Shown: positions 33,658 to 43,021 of the stretch, in pieces
Layout of the letters: each line of letters begins with the position of its first letter
Numbering within the stretch: the first letter of the stretch is position 1
NCBI RefSeq assembly: GCF_027587205.1
Contig: NZ_JAPDOD010000010.1
Span: forward strand, 1 to 62,633
Reading direction: 5' to 3'
Source: Solirubrobacter ginsenosidimutans
GTDB lineage: Bacteria > Actinomycetota > Thermoleophilia > Solirubrobacterales > Solirubrobacteraceae
Length of the DNA: 62,633 nt
The notes under the pieces: generated by a model
Databases searched by the model: none
Told to the model about the DNA's origin: nothing
The model's input: the letters and a program-made list of their open reading frames with translations, nothing else
Program-made: the position numbers and the translations under genes

Positions 33658-35194
33658 GCCGTCCCGGCCGGATCGCACCTATCGCTTCGGCCCGCTCGAA
33701 CGACGGGGAATCATCGGTGGATTCCGACGAGGCCAGGTGCTGTGCATCGGCGCGTCGTGTCTCAGCGCGGTGTTCATCGTCAACGTCGCGTCCAGCGCGG
33801 GCGGTTTCCTGGCTGCGCTGGTTGCGATTGCGATCGGCGCCGCCCTGGCGTTCATCCCGATCAACGGGCGGACAGCCGAGGAATGGATGCCGGTGACGCT
33901 GTCCTTCCTCGCCGCCGCGGCTACCGGAAGCCTGCGGTTCCGGTCCTCAGCTCCCGCCGGGGGACTCATCGCCGAGATCGACGGAACCGAAGCGCGGCGG
34001 CCGGGGAACCTGCCTCCCTGCCTCCACGGTTGCCAGCTGATCGCGGTCCCGACCGGCGATCTCGACGTTGGGCTTCTCCGCGACTGCCGTGCCGGCACAC
34101 TTACAGCTGCAGTCGCGGTGCGAGTTCGTGCTGTCGGTCTATTGCCCACGAGCGAGCACGAGGCACGTCTCGCGCGCTGGGGCCAGATACTCGCCGGGCT
34201 CGCGCGGAGCACCATGCCGGTCCGGCGGCTGCAGATCCTGCAGCGCGCTCTCCCCGCCGACGGCGATGGCCTCTGGCGCCACTTCTTCGAAGCGCGAGAC
34301 GCATCGCCGGATATCCCCAAGCAGCTGGAGCTGTCCTATCGATCTCTGCTCGAGCAGTCGACCCAGGTGACGCAGGATCACGAGATTCTGCTCGCGGTCC
34401 AGTTCGACGAGCGGCGCGCGGTCGCCAGAGGCGCTCGCGATCCGAGGACCGAACGCATCACCAAGAGCGACCAAGCCCACGTCGTCGTCCTGCGCGAGCT
34501 GCGCACCTTGCTCACCCGCTTCGACGCTTCCGACGTCGAGATCGCCGGCGTCCTCACCGCCGCGCAGTACGCCGCCGCAATTCGGAGCGGCTACGACCCG
34601 TTTCGACGCCCGGAGACCGTTGATCGCGAGCCCGAGACCGTGCCCGAGGCGATCTCGTTCGGCCCGATCGCAGCTGACACGGAATGGAACTCCCACCGAA
34701 CCGACGGCGCGATCCATAGGACTTACTGGATCTCACAGTGGCCGCGACTACCCGTCGGCCCACTCTTCATGACGCCACTGCTCTTCAGCGCACACGCGGT
34801 CCACAGCATGTCGTTGATCATCGAGCCGATTCCACCGGCTCGCTCGCGGCGCGCGGTCGAGGCAGCGATCACGAGCGACGAGGCCGACGAGGAGCTCCGG
34901 GAACGTCGCGGCTTTCGCACCACTGCGCGACGCCGGCGCCAACAGAACGCCACAGTCGAACGCGAGGAGGAGCTTGCCTCCGGCCACGAAGAGATCCGCC
35001 TCGCCGGCTACGTGACGGTGACCGGGCGCAACGTGAGCGAGCTCGATGACGCGTGCGAGCGCGTCGAGCAAGCAGCGCAGCAGGCTTACCTCGACCTCTC
35101 CCCCCTCTGGGGTGAGCAGGACACCGGCTTCGTCAACGGCGCCCTTCCCGTGGGACGTGGGCTCAACGCAAGTCGGACCGGCGGGCTCCTGTGA
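33650..35194 (+). CDS. SCO6880 family conjugation protein
   Basis: A 514-aa protein of the SCO6880 family, found in actinobacterial type IV secretion clusters directly before VirB4-like ATPases. The start TYRFGPLERRGIIGGFRRGQ is diagnostic, followed by two membrane segments (VLCIGASCLSAVFIVNVASS and FLAALVAIAIGAALAFIP). The rest is a soluble alpha/beta region resembling the N-terminal domain of VirB4, lacking Walker motifs, so SCO6880 plus the next protein probably correspond to one split VirB4. It likely helps assemble the mating channel at the membrane. The ATG overlaps the preceding remnant and the stop overlaps the next GTG (GTGA). Confidence 0.88.
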   Translation: MTEPSRPDRTYRFGPLERRGIIGGFRRGQVLCIGASCLSAVFIVNVASSAGGFLAALVAIAIGAALAFIPINGRTAEEWMPVTLSFLAAAATGSLRFRSSAPAGGLIAEIDGTEARRPGNLPPCLHGCQLIAVPTGDLDVGLLRDCRAGTLTAAVAVRVRAVGLLPTSEHEARLARWGQILAGLARSTMPVRRLQILQRALPADGDGLWRHFFEARDASPDIPKQLELSYRSLLEQSTQVTQDHEILLAVQFDERRAVARGARDPRTERITKSDQAHVVVLRELRTLLTRFDASDVEIAGVLTAAQYAAAIRSGYDPFRRPETVDREPETVPEAISFGPIAADTEWNSHRTDGAIHRTYWISQWPRLPVGPLFMTPLLFSAHAVHSMSLIIEPIPPARSRRAVEAAITSDEADEELRERRGFRTTARRRRQQNATVEREEELASGHEEIRLAGYVTVTGRNVSELDDACERVEQAAQQAYLDLSPLWGEQDTGFVNGALPVGRGLNASRTGGLL

Positions 35195-36465
35195 GACACC
35201 GACGCGGCGAGCGCCCAGGGCATCGCGCGACAACCGCCAACGCGCAGGCGATCTACCCGTTCTTCGGCGAGAACGGCCTCGGTGACGGCGGCGTGCTCAT
35301 CGGAACCGACCTCCATGGATCGGCGTTCACGTATGACCCGTTCGTCCTCTACGAGCGGCGGGTCATCAGCAACCCGAATCTCCTTGTCGCCGGCGAGCTC
35401 GGCTCGGGCAAGTCGTCGCTGGTGAAGAGCTACCTCTACCGCCAGGCCCTCTTTGGCCGCGTCCCCTGGATCGCAGACCCGAAGGGCGAGTACGCACCGC
35501 TCGCGAGGGCTCTCGGCGTAGAGCCGATCCGGCTCGTCCCAGGCGGCGACGTGCGCCTGAATCCGGTGGCCCGCGAGTCGGGTTGGCAATCCCAGCTCAA
35601 CCTCCTCCGTGCGCTCGCGGCCGGCGCGCTCTCCCGCCGCCTCGATCAGGAAGAGGAAGGATCCGTGCGCGAGGCGCTACGGCTGGTGAACGATGACCAG
35701 GGCGTGGAACCGACGCTGCCTGCCATCGTCTCCCTGCTCTTTCGCCCCCACAAGTCCATGGCCGAGCGCCTCGTGACCACGACGCAGGCGCTCGCGAAGC
35801 GCTCGCGTGACGTCGCCCTAGGTCTCCAGCGCCTCTGCGAAGGCGACCTTCGCGGGATGTTCGACGGCCCGACGACCGCTGGCCTGCGACTCGACGGGCG
35901 CGCGGTCGTCCTGGACCTGTCGGCGTTCTATGACTCAAGTGCCCTCGGACTCGTGATGACGTGTGCATCGGCCTGGGAGCGCGGGATGATCCTGAGCCTC
36001 CACGAGGAGGCGCGCCGCGAGGAGCGAGCGCCGCGGAAAATGATCAACGTCTTCGACGAGGTCTGGCGCGCGCTTTCGTTCATCGGCGTCGGTGAATGGC
36101 TGCAGGCGGCGTTCAAGATGTCCCGTCGCGACGGCGTACAGAACGTCGTCGTCATGCACCGGCTGACCGACCTTTCCGCGGCCGGCGCGGCCGGCAGTCG
36201 CGAGCGGGAGCTCGCCGAAGGTCTGCTGCACGACGCCCAGACACGGGTGATCTACCGTCAGCCGCCCGACAACGTCGCGATGGCGCGCGAGCCACTCGGC
36301 CTGACCTCAGTTGAGGCCGACCTGCTCCCGGAGCTCGGGCTCGGCATCGCGCTGTGGAAGGTCAGCACCCGTGGCTACCTCGTGCAGCATCGCCTCTCCG
36401 AGATCGAACGGCCGATCGTTGATACCGACGGCAGCATGGTCGACCGCGGGACTCGTTGGGCATGA
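35191..36465 (+). CDS. VirB4/TraC-like type IV secretion ATPase
   Basis: A 424-aa ATPase energising the conjugative channel. Walker A is GELGSGKSSL (residues 68-77), a following strand has IADPKGEY, and Walker B is MINVFDEVWRAL (near 288-299), followed by the motif region NVVVMHRLTDLSAAG. It corresponds to the C-terminal ATPase half of VirB4, with SCO6880 as the upstream half. The GTG start overlaps the SCO6880 stop by 4 nt and its stop overlaps the coupling-protein ATG (ATGA), so the three are translationally coupled. All catalytic motifs are intact. Confidence 0.92.
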   Translation: MRHRRGERPGHRATTANAQAIYPFFGENGLGDGGVLIGTDLHGSAFTYDPFVLYERRVISNPNLLVAGELGSGKSSLVKSYLYRQALFGRVPWIADPKGEYAPLARALGVEPIRLVPGGDVRLNPVARESGWQSQLNLLRALAAGALSRRLDQEEEGSVREALRLVNDDQGVEPTLPAIVSLLFRPHKSMAERLVTTTQALAKRSRDVALGLQRLCEGDLRGMFDGPTTAGLRLDGRAVVLDLSAFYDSSALGLVMTCASAWERGMILSLHEEARREERAPRKMINVFDEVWRALSFIGVGEWLQAAFKMSRRDGVQNVVVMHRLTDLSAAGAAGSRERELAEGLLHDAQTRVIYRQPPDNVAMAREPLGLTSVEADLLPELGLGIALWKVSTRGYLVQHRLSEIERPIVDTDGSMVDRGTRWA

Positions 36466-38141
36466 ACGAGCACGGAGGCGCAGCGCACGAGCTCAACCCG
36501 CTGGAGATTGTGTTCCTCGGCTTGGCGGCTGTCGTCGCGGTTCTGGGTGGGGTTGGCTGGCTCGTCGGATCCACCGCTGGTCTCGTCTTCGCAGGCGGAT
36601 GGCCGCACCTCGGCCTGGCCGACTCCCTCGCCGCGCTTCTCGAGCTGCCGAGCCATCTCAGCGACCCGCGCGGCGCGTGGCCGGTTGACGTGCGCGATCG
36701 ACTGCCTGGGGCCATGGCGATGTACGCATCGGCGTTCGTCGTGGCCGCAGTAATCGTCGCACTCGGTCTACGCGTGAGCGTGCGATGGAGTCGACGAGAC
36801 CACGGACCGGCCGTCGCTCGCTGGGCGACGAATCACCAGCTCCATCCGCTTCTCGCAACTCGCCCCCAACCGGCGCGAGTGACGCTCGGTCGCCGAGGCC
36901 GATTCCTCGTGTGCTGCGAGCCGCTCCACTCCACTCTCGTTATCGCGCCCACCCAGACCGGAAAGACGACGGGTCTGGCAATCCCCGCGATCCTCGAGTG
37001 GCGAGGACCAGTACTCGCGACCAGCGTCAAGACGGACCTCCTGCGCGACACGATTGAAGCCCGGAAGGCGCGCGGACGGGTCCAACTCTTCGACCCCGCC
37101 GGGAGCACTGGCTTGAAGAGCTCCGCATGGACCCCGCTCGCCGGCTGCGAGAGCTGGGCCGGCGCACGTCGGACCGCTGCCTGGCTGGCGGAGGGGGCTT
37201 CGGCGAACAAACGCGGACTCGCCGACGCCGACTTCTGGTACTCGACTGCGGCGAAACTCCTCGCGCCGATGTTCTTCGCCGCCGTGACGTCAGGGCGCAC
37301 GATCGGGGACGTGATCGCCTGGCTCGACACGCAGGAGGAGGCCGAGATCATGGACGCCCTGGTCGCTGCGGAGATCCCTTCGGCGACGCACGCGTTCGAA
37401 GCATCGATCGGCCGCGACATCCGCCAGCGATCGTCGGTCTACGCAACGGCCGAAACAATCCTCGAGGCCTACGCCGACCCCGGTGTCCTCCTGCGATCCA
37501 AGGGCGACAATATTCGCCCGGACGAGCTACTCGACGGCGGGCAAAACACGCTCTATCTGAGCGCAACGGTGCGCGAACAGCGTCGCCTGCGTCCGGTGTT
37601 CGTCGCTCTCCTCGAGTCGGTAATCGAAGAGGCCTACACGCGCTCGGCGGCGACCGGCGAGCCTCTCGACCCTCCCCTGCTCGTCGTGCTCGATGAGGCA
37701 GCCAATATTGCGCCGCTCCCGGATCTCGACGTCATCGCAGCGACTGGCGCCGGTCACGGCGTCCAACTCGTGACTGTCCTCCAAGACCTCGCCCAGGCCC
37801 ACGACCGATGGGGACGCGACCGCGCTGACACGATCGTCAACAACCACCGCGCTCGCGTCATCGGCGGCGGGATCGCCGACGAGCGCACGCTGGAATACGT
37901 GGGCAAGATCGTCGGCGACACCGAAGTCCGTCAGCAGTCTTCAACGTCAGCCGAACAGGGCCGTCACTCGACGACGACGTCGACGACCTACCGGTCGCTG
38001 GCGCCGGCGAACTCACTTCGCGAAGCCAAGCGTGGCAGCGCGCTGCTTCTCTATGGCAGTTTGCCCCCGGCGCGGATCGCTTTCCGGCCCTGGTACACCG
38101 ACCGGGCCCTCTCGACGCTCGCGCGTGGCAGGACACCCTGA
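36462..38141 (+). CDS. VirD4/TraG-type type IV coupling protein
   Basis: A 559-aa membrane ATPase that docks the relaxase-DNA complex onto the secretion channel. Two N-terminal membrane segments (about residues 13-43 and 85-107) flank a short external loop. Walker A is APTQTGKTTGLAIP (from about residue 163), and Walker B is LLVVLDEAANIAPLPDL (about 407). The arginine-finger region near ARVIGGGIADERTL and a C-terminal YTDRALSTLARG tail follow. The ATG at 36462 overlaps the VirB4 stop; a TTG two codons earlier is less likely. The family-typical length and motifs suggest function. Confidence 0.93.
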   Translation: MNEHGGAAHELNPLEIVFLGLAAVVAVLGGVGWLVGSTAGLVFAGGWPHLGLADSLAALLELPSHLSDPRGAWPVDVRDRLPGAMAMYASAFVVAAVIVALGLRVSVRWSRRDHGPAVARWATNHQLHPLLATRPQPARVTLGRRGRFLVCCEPLHSTLVIAPTQTGKTTGLAIPAILEWRGPVLATSVKTDLLRDTIEARKARGRVQLFDPAGSTGLKSSAWTPLAGCESWAGARRTAAWLAEGASANKRGLADADFWYSTAAKLLAPMFFAAVTSGRTIGDVIAWLDTQEEAEIMDALVAAEIPSATHAFEASIGRDIRQRSSVYATAETILEAYADPGVLLRSKGDNIRPDELLDGGQNTLYLSATVREQRRLRPVFVALLESVIEEAYTRSAATGEPLDPPLLVVLDEAANIAPLPDLDVIAATGAGHGVQLVTVLQDLAQAHDRWGRDRADTIVNNHRARVIGGGIADERTLEYVGKIVGDTEVRQQSSTSAEQGRHSTTTSTTYRSLAPANSLREAKRGSALLLYGSLPPARIAFRPWYTDRALSTLARGRTP

Positions 38142-38160
38142 CCAGATCGAACGAGCAGAG

Positions 38161-38412
38161 ATGACGAGCAACTCGAGCTTGCCGCCGGCGTACCGGACGG
38201 GGCGACTCGCGCTCGAGACCCCGGATCCCGAGCTCACTGGAGCGTTCGATCACTACACGGATCCCCAACCGGATTCGGTGGCATCGGGGGGGTGGTTGTC
38301 CGAGGCCGACCATCGAAGCAAGTCATCAAAGGCACCGCCGACTGACAATATTCCGAGGAGAGATCGGAAGCGTTGGGACCATCGCGATCACCTCCTGTTC
38401 CACGCGCTGTAG
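38161..38412 (+). CDS. Small hypothetical protein at end of conjugation operon
   Basis: An 83-aa polar protein (MTSNSSLPPAYRTGRLALET...) starting 20 bp after the coupling-protein stop, with AGCAGAG before the ATG. No domain, membrane helix or cysteine motif is seen. The C-terminal half is very basic (PRRDRKRWDHRDH). Its last 87 bp lie opposite the end of the convergent membrane-protein gene, so the true end may be different or the gene spurious. Confidence 0.4.
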   Translation: MTSNSSLPPAYRTGRLALETPDPELTGAFDHYTDPQPDSVASGGWLSEADHRSKSSKAPPTDNIPRRDRKRWDHRDHLLFHAL

Positions 38413-39246
38413 CTCGCCGCACGCGAATCTCGGGGTTCTTAGCTTTCCGTATGCGAAGGCCGCAACATCAGTGCGAGGAATGCTGATTGTGTGGGCGGGG
38501 CAACGATACCGGCAGTCTGCGCGGGAGAACCAAGAGATATCTCCGATCAGGACCCAGTCCTTCGTCGTGCCGATCCACGCGCCGGTGACGATCTCAGGTT
38601 TGCTACGAAGCAGAACCGCAGCTGCCCGAGCGCGCGGGTCGTGAAACGCGTGCGGATAACTCACCGCCAGTCCGAACGAGACGGTCGTGATCGCGAGCAT
38701 GGCCCCGACGGCGGGCGAAATCGCGCGCCAAGAGTTGCTGCGCCACACCGGCGTACGGCTCGAGCTATGCAAGCCGCGGATTCCTTCGGACGAAAGACGC
38801 AGAGCCATCGCCATAAGGAGCAACGGTCCCACCAACACGATCAAGAACGAGCCTAGCCATGGCAACCGAGCGTCCTCCGGGGGCCACCAGCCGGCCAGCC
38901 ACCCCTGAAGACAAAAAAGTACGCCGCAGAAGACAATCGCAACGAAGATCAGCCACCGGCGTGGGCTCGCGTGCAATCGCTGGAAGAGGAGCGCGGTGAG
39001 AAAGGCTGTCGCGAGGATGCCGACCGCGAGGAATACGAAAGGCAGGAGCGCGTCCGCCCCGTGCGTGAGCAGCGCCGAGCGCGGCAGCGCTGCTACAGCC
39101 TCGCTACCCGGTAGTCCGACGGCTCTCATCTGCCCCGCGACCACGATTCCGCCTGCGACCGTGGCAATGCCGAGAACGAACGCGCCGGTCAGTAGCGCTT
39201 CTGCAACGCGCGCCACCATCGTCCAATCTCTCGACTCGTTGGACAC
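38326..39246 (-). CDS. Polytopic membrane protein of unknown function
   Basis: A 306-aa protein with five to six predicted membrane helices: VARVAEALLTGAFVLGIATV, one around LLPFVFLAVGILATAFLTAL, WLIFVAIVFCGVLFCLQGWL, FLIVLVGPLLLMAMAL and a later AISPAVGAMLAITTVSFGLA. The C-terminal 90 residues are extracytoplasmic or cytosolic and contain three cysteines (DCRYRCPAH ... FACGEL). Its base composition is slightly less GC-rich than its neighbours, in keeping with cargo of a mobile element. I do not recognise the family. Confidence 0.75.
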   Translation of the reverse strand: MSNESRDWTMVARVAEALLTGAFVLGIATVAGGIVVAGQMRAVGLPGSEAVAALPRSALLTHGADALLPFVFLAVGILATAFLTALLFQRLHASPRRWLIFVAIVFCGVLFCLQGWLAGWWPPEDARLPWLGSFLIVLVGPLLLMAMALRLSSEGIRGLHSSSRTPVWRSNSWRAISPAVGAMLAITTVSFGLAVSYPHAFHDPRARAAAVLLRSKPEIVTGAWIGTTKDWVLIGDISWFSRADCRYRCPAHTISIPRTDVAAFAYGKLRTPRFACGELQRVEQEVIAMVPTLPISPRNIVSRRCL

Positions 39247-39594
39247 GCGGACGACTCAACCAGCGCGACGCGGCACGCGTCAAGTCCTCCGCGTCCAAGG
39301 CCCGCACGCTCGACGACCCAACCGGCGGCCCCACTCGTGCGAAACCGCGGCTACCATCGCCTCCGCCGGCCGTCTCAGGCGTGCCAGCTGCATCTTGTTT
39401 GGTGTGAATGCCTCAGTGGATCTGGATATCTTCGTGCGCGCCTGACGCCGGTGCCGGTTGCTCCGAGACGTGACGCGGGCGCCGATCCGATCTCCCTCGT
39501 CACACAGTCGTCATGCTTGCGGAAGTGCGATGGCCCCGTCGCGACGCTGCTCGGCGAGGCCGTGCGTCTCAAGTGGCCCGCCACGCCGAGCCCG
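39247..39594. other. Intergenic region without recognised gene
   Basis: About 350 bp between the membrane-protein start and the relaxase stop. Frames that cross it are Arg-rich shadows of the relaxase. I see no RNA or clear terminator. The promoter of the membrane protein should lie at its left end. Confidence 0.5.
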
Positions 39595-42258
39595 TCACCG
39601 CTCGATCGACTGATCCTGCTCGCGATCCCGCCGGAGGCTTCGCCGCCACCGACGCGTCCGATCGGGCTTCGTCGATTCTCGATCCTTGGGTTCGCCGACT
39701 GGGACTTGGCCGTCACGTTCGACATCCAGAGCCATCTGCTGGCGGCGGCTTTGGCGGAGCGTTCCAAGCAGATCGGCCTCGGGCGCAGACCGGACCCGCG
39801 GAGCGATCTCGTCGCGGATCCGAAGTGCGTCGCCGACCATGTAGAGCCGGTTGGTGGCTCGCCCACGGCTCATCGCGGTGTATGCCCACTCCCGGTACAG
39901 CTCGTCGGACGCGAGCACGAATGCTCGGTCCGTCGTCAGTCCCTGTGCGACGTGGCCGGTGACCGCGTAGCCGTGCGCGACGACTGGGTCGCCGTGGTTC
40001 GTGAAACGAGAGAGGTACTCGTCGTCGAGTTCGACGACGCGGCCCCCGACATCGACCTGGAGGCTGCCATGGCCCACTGCAACAACAGTGCCGCGGTCGC
40101 CGTTGGTCACGCCGCGACGGGGGTCGTTGAGCCGAAGGACAACGACGTCGCCGGCGCTGATGGATTCCTCGCCGCAGAACAGCTCCTCGCCGTGCAGGCG
40201 ACCTGCGTCGCGCATCGCGATCCGCGCGAGACGGTTCAGGGTGCGGACGTCGGTTCGACGGAGCGCGATCATGATCCCGCCGTTCGGACCCCCGCTCGAC
40301 CACCAGTCCGCTACAAGACGCTCGCCGAGCCGGTGCGCATCGGGAGCGACGACAATGCGCTCTTGGCGCTTGTACTCCGCGAGTGCTTTCTCGACGTCGC
40401 CGTGGCGCAGCTCGCGCAACGCCTCTTGCTCCCATGGTGCGTGTTGGCGGCGGTTGTCCTTGAGGCCGATGTAGGGCAGGCGGATCGCGAGGCCACGGAA
40501 GCAGCCGCCCGCCTCGAGCTCGGGAAGTTGGCGATGGTCGCCCGTCAGCACGAGCTTCGCCCCGACGGCGGTCGTATGGCGCAGTAGCTCGGCGAGCTGG
40601 CGGGTCGCGAGCATGCCTGCTTCATCGATCACCAGGACCGAACCCCGCGGGAGCGGATCCGCTCCGAGTCGAAGGCGCCGCAGGAGCGCGGTGACGCTCG
40701 TCGACTGGATGCCGGCACCGTCGCTGAGCTCTCGCGCAGCACGACGAGCGACAGCAACACCTTGGACCGAAATCCCGCTCGCTTCCCAGGCGTCACGCGC
40801 AGCTGCGAGCGCGACGGTCTTGCCCGTGCCCGCCGGCCCGACGACGATTGCGACCCGATCGCCGTCGCCGACAAGGCGCTGGACCATGGTCACCTGTTCC
40901 CCAGACAGGAACGGCCGGGCGGCGAGCGCCGACTTCAACGCCTCCGGGCGAGCGATCCCGGCCGCCCCACCGACGCCCGCGAGCGCGGTCTCGATCACCT
41001 GACGCTCGACCGACAGAAGCTCGACCGTGGAGAACCGGCGATCGGTGCGAGCGAAGACCATGCGCCCGTCACGCAACCGGATCGAGGGCGCTGCCTGGCC
41101 GGCGTCGCCATCGAGCACGCGAACCGCAACCTCGGACTCCAGGAACTCCTCCGCCATTGCCTCGAACTCGCGCACGCTCACATGCGAGCCAGGCGGAACT
41201 GCCTCGCACAACGCCTGCACGACGTCGCGCGGCGCGAACGTCGACCGCCGCTGGGTAAGTCCCGTCGGGGCCGCCAGGCGTGTGAAGGCACGATCCCATT
41301 CGACCGGCGAGTCAGGCTGATGGGAACGCCGCCCGAGGACTGCCCGTAGCGCCGCGCGATCGAAGCCCAGCTGCGCGGCCCGCTCGCGCCACAGCTCCAC
41401 CAGTTGCTCCGGCACGACGCCGTAGTCCTTGCGCTGGCGCGTCGACAACGTCGCCATCCGCGCCGCGGCCGCGCTCGACTCGCCACGGCGCAGCAGCTCC
41501 GCCTCGATCTCCGCCCGCCGGCGGCTGAACCCCCGCAAGACGTCCGTCGGCACGCCCTCGACATCGGCAATGCCGTTGCGCACCGGCGTCCACTCAACGC
41601 CAAGACGCTCGGACATCCGCGCCCGCAGCCGAGCTTCGTACAGGTAGCCAGCCGTCTTGGCGTGCTGGAAGATCGCTCGCCCGTCCAGCGCCGACCACCG
41701 GCCGTCGACACCCTGGACCAGATTGGCGATCAGGACATGCGTGTGCAGCTGAGGATCACCGGCGCGCGACGTGCGATGCCTAAACGCCGCCGCGATGAAC
41801 CCGCTGCCCTTGATCGAAATCGACCCGCCCGCCCCGCGCCGACCGTTCGCTGCCACCCGCTCCAGATACGCGAACGCCTCGGCCACCGCCGCGTCGTGAG
41901 CGCTACGAATCGTGCGTCGCAGCGACTCATCGCCGAGCCCGAACAGCACGCTCACGCTCTTCGGCGCCGAGAACGTCACATCGAACCCCGGCACGCGGCG
42001 CACATGCGGAGCGACAAGCTCCCGCGCGCTCAACGGATCGTGCCCCTGAAGGGCGCGCGTCAACGCCTCGCGGTCGACCTCCCCCACGATCTGGAGATGC
42101 TCGCTGCCGAGCCCGAGCCAGTACCCGGAGGCCTCGGTTCCTTGGACGTAGTAGTCCTCCACCCCGCTGCCGACGCTGGTCGCGCGGTCAACGCGCCCCT
42201 GTGCCTGCTCGAGGTAGTAGCCCTCCTGGCCGACGGCCAGCTTGCCGATGGAGACCAC
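39595..42258 (-). CDS. MobF family relaxase-helicase (TrwC/TraA-like)
   Basis: An 887-aa conjugative relaxase that nicks oriT, stays bound to the 5' end and unwinds the strand. The N-terminal TrwC domain has FDVTFSAPKSVSVLFGL (residues 92-108) and the metal-binding His triad H161, H172, H174 (HRTSRAGDPQLHTHV). Candidate nucleophilic tyrosines are Y14/Y15. The helicase part has Walker A VGPAGTGKT (near 475), DEAGM Walker B (VLVIDEAGMLAT), LTGDHRQLPEL motif III and a final SF1B motif (YAVTGHVAQGLTTDRAFVL, AYTAMSRGR). A GTG start is used because it falls 5 nt after the shared leader element, exactly as in the primase. No Shine-Dalgarno sequence is seen. Confidence 0.93.
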   Translation of the reverse strand: MVSIGKLAVGQEGYYLEQAQGRVDRATSVGSGVEDYYVQGTEASGYWLGLGSEHLQIVGEVDREALTRALQGHDPLSARELVAPHVRRVPGFDVTFSAPKSVSVLFGLGDESLRRTIRSAHDAAVAEAFAYLERVAANGRRGAGGSISIKGSGFIAAAFRHRTSRAGDPQLHTHVLIANLVQGVDGRWSALDGRAIFQHAKTAGYLYEARLRARMSERLGVEWTPVRNGIADVEGVPTDVLRGFSRRRAEIEAELLRRGESSAAAARMATLSTRQRKDYGVVPEQLVELWRERAAQLGFDRAALRAVLGRRSHQPDSPVEWDRAFTRLAAPTGLTQRRSTFAPRDVVQALCEAVPPGSHVSVREFEAMAEEFLESEVAVRVLDGDAGQAAPSIRLRDGRMVFARTDRRFSTVELLSVERQVIETALAGVGGAAGIARPEALKSALAARPFLSGEQVTMVQRLVGDGDRVAIVVGPAGTGKTVALAAARDAWEASGISVQGVAVARRAARELSDGAGIQSTSVTALLRRLRLGADPLPRGSVLVIDEAGMLATRQLAELLRHTTAVGAKLVLTGDHRQLPELEAGGCFRGLAIRLPYIGLKDNRRQHAPWEQEALRELRHGDVEKALAEYKRQERIVVAPDAHRLGERLVADWWSSGGPNGGIMIALRRTDVRTLNRLARIAMRDAGRLHGEELFCGEESISAGDVVVLRLNDPRRGVTNGDRGTVVAVGHGSLQVDVGGRVVELDDEYLSRFTNHGDPVVAHGYAVTGHVAQGLTTDRAFVLASDELYREWAYTAMSRGRATNRLYMVGDALRIRDEIAPRVRSAPEADLLGTLRQSRRQQMALDVERDGQVPVGEPKDRESTKPDRTRRWRRSLRRDREQDQSIER

Positions 42259-42263
42259 GCCGC

Positions 42264-42295
42264 CCAGGCCGTCGAGGGAGCGGTTTGGGCAATCG
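42264..42295 (-). promoter_or_regulatory. Shared 32-nt two-block element, copy 4 (relaxase)
   Basis: Towards the relaxase it reads CGATTGCCCAAACCGC then TCCCTCGACGGCCTGG, ending 5 nt before the GTG start. Both conserved blocks and spacing agree with the xis and primase copies. Confidence 0.8.
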
Positions 42296-42426
42296 GGCAC
42301 TTCAGTGCAACTGCGTGCCCGCTGTTCGGTGGTGGTTGTGACGTGCGGCGCTACCAGCCCGATGAGGCGCGCCGCTGCATGCTTCGACGGCCTCAGACGT
42401 CGCTGGCGCGTCTATAGCAGTGAGGG

Positions 42427-42559
42427 ACCGGAGAAGGACCTCCGGTGTGAGAGAGTCGCGGCTATCGGTGCGAAACGCCTGGAGAACGAGGCGTTAGAGG
42501 TCCGTGGCCTCACGCTCGCGTCACCTTTCTGCGCGCCCGCACCGCGCCGCAACGGTGCG
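42427..42559. other. Three hairpins upstream of relaxase, candidate oriT
   Basis: Within 133 bp of non-coding DNA three perfect 7-bp inverted repeats occur: ACCGGAG/CTCCGGT (42427-42446, 6-nt loop), AACGCCT/AGGCGTT (42474-42495, 8-nt loop) and CGCACCG/CGGTGCG (42538-42559, 8-nt loop). Transfer origins usually lie beside the relaxase gene and contain such hairpins before the nick site. No nick sequence is recognised, so this is inference. Confidence 0.4.
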
Positions 42560-42718
42560 CAACGGTCGCGTCGAGCTTCCCCAAGCGGGCGTAGGACTCG
42601 AGCGAGGAACCAAGCACTGAACTGCCCCGGATTTGATGGAGACCGTGAGCCATCCCGAGTTCGACGGAGGCCTTGAGGGTCGGGATGATGTCCTGGCTGG
42701 AAGGGATGCTCCGCGACG

Positions 42719-43021
42719 ATGGTCAGACCACGAAAGTACCCAGAGGAACTGCTCGAGCGGGGTGTCCGGCTCGTGTTTGAGTCGGGTCGCCCGATCGCGC
42801 ACGTGGCCAAGGACCTTGGCGTCAGTTCTGAGGTGTTGCGCAAGCGTGTGCGCCAAGCCGAGGCCGACAGTGGCACGCGGCCGGATCTGCCCACGACGGC
42901 TGAGCGTGAGGAGATCAAGAAGCTGCGGCGCGAGGTCTATGAGTTGCGGCGCGCGAACGAGATCTTGAAATCGGCGAGCGTGTATTTCGCGAAGGAGCTC
43001 GACGCAGACCGACCGAGGTGA
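42719..43021 (+). CDS. IS3-family transposase OrfA
   Basis: A 100-aa OrfA with the HTH_Tnp_1 helix-turn-helix (MVRPRKYPEELLERGVRLVF, then IAHVAKDLGVSSEVLRKRVR) and the leucine-zipper region before the orfB junction (EEIKKLRREVYELRRANEIL). It binds the IS ends. Its stop overlaps the orfB GTG (GTGA), where the programmed frameshift normally yields OrfAB. It is intact, but without a complete orfB it cannot transpose the element. Confidence 0.92.
   Translation: MVRPRKYPEELLERGVRLVFESGRPIAHVAKDLGVSSEVLRKRVRQAEADSGTRPDLPTTAEREEIKKLRREVYELRRANEILKSASVYFAKELDADRPR

Noticed and set aside
32996..35194. Single 733-residue fusion of sigma-like protein and SCO6880
   Set aside because: SCO6880 has its own ATG overlapping the stop of another frame, and the region 33410-33650 has poor codon usage in this frame.
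42592..42604. GGACTCGAGCG as a copy of the tRNA-Leu T-arm (attR)
   Set aside because: Only nine bases match and in inverted orientation; an att repeat should be direct and longer.
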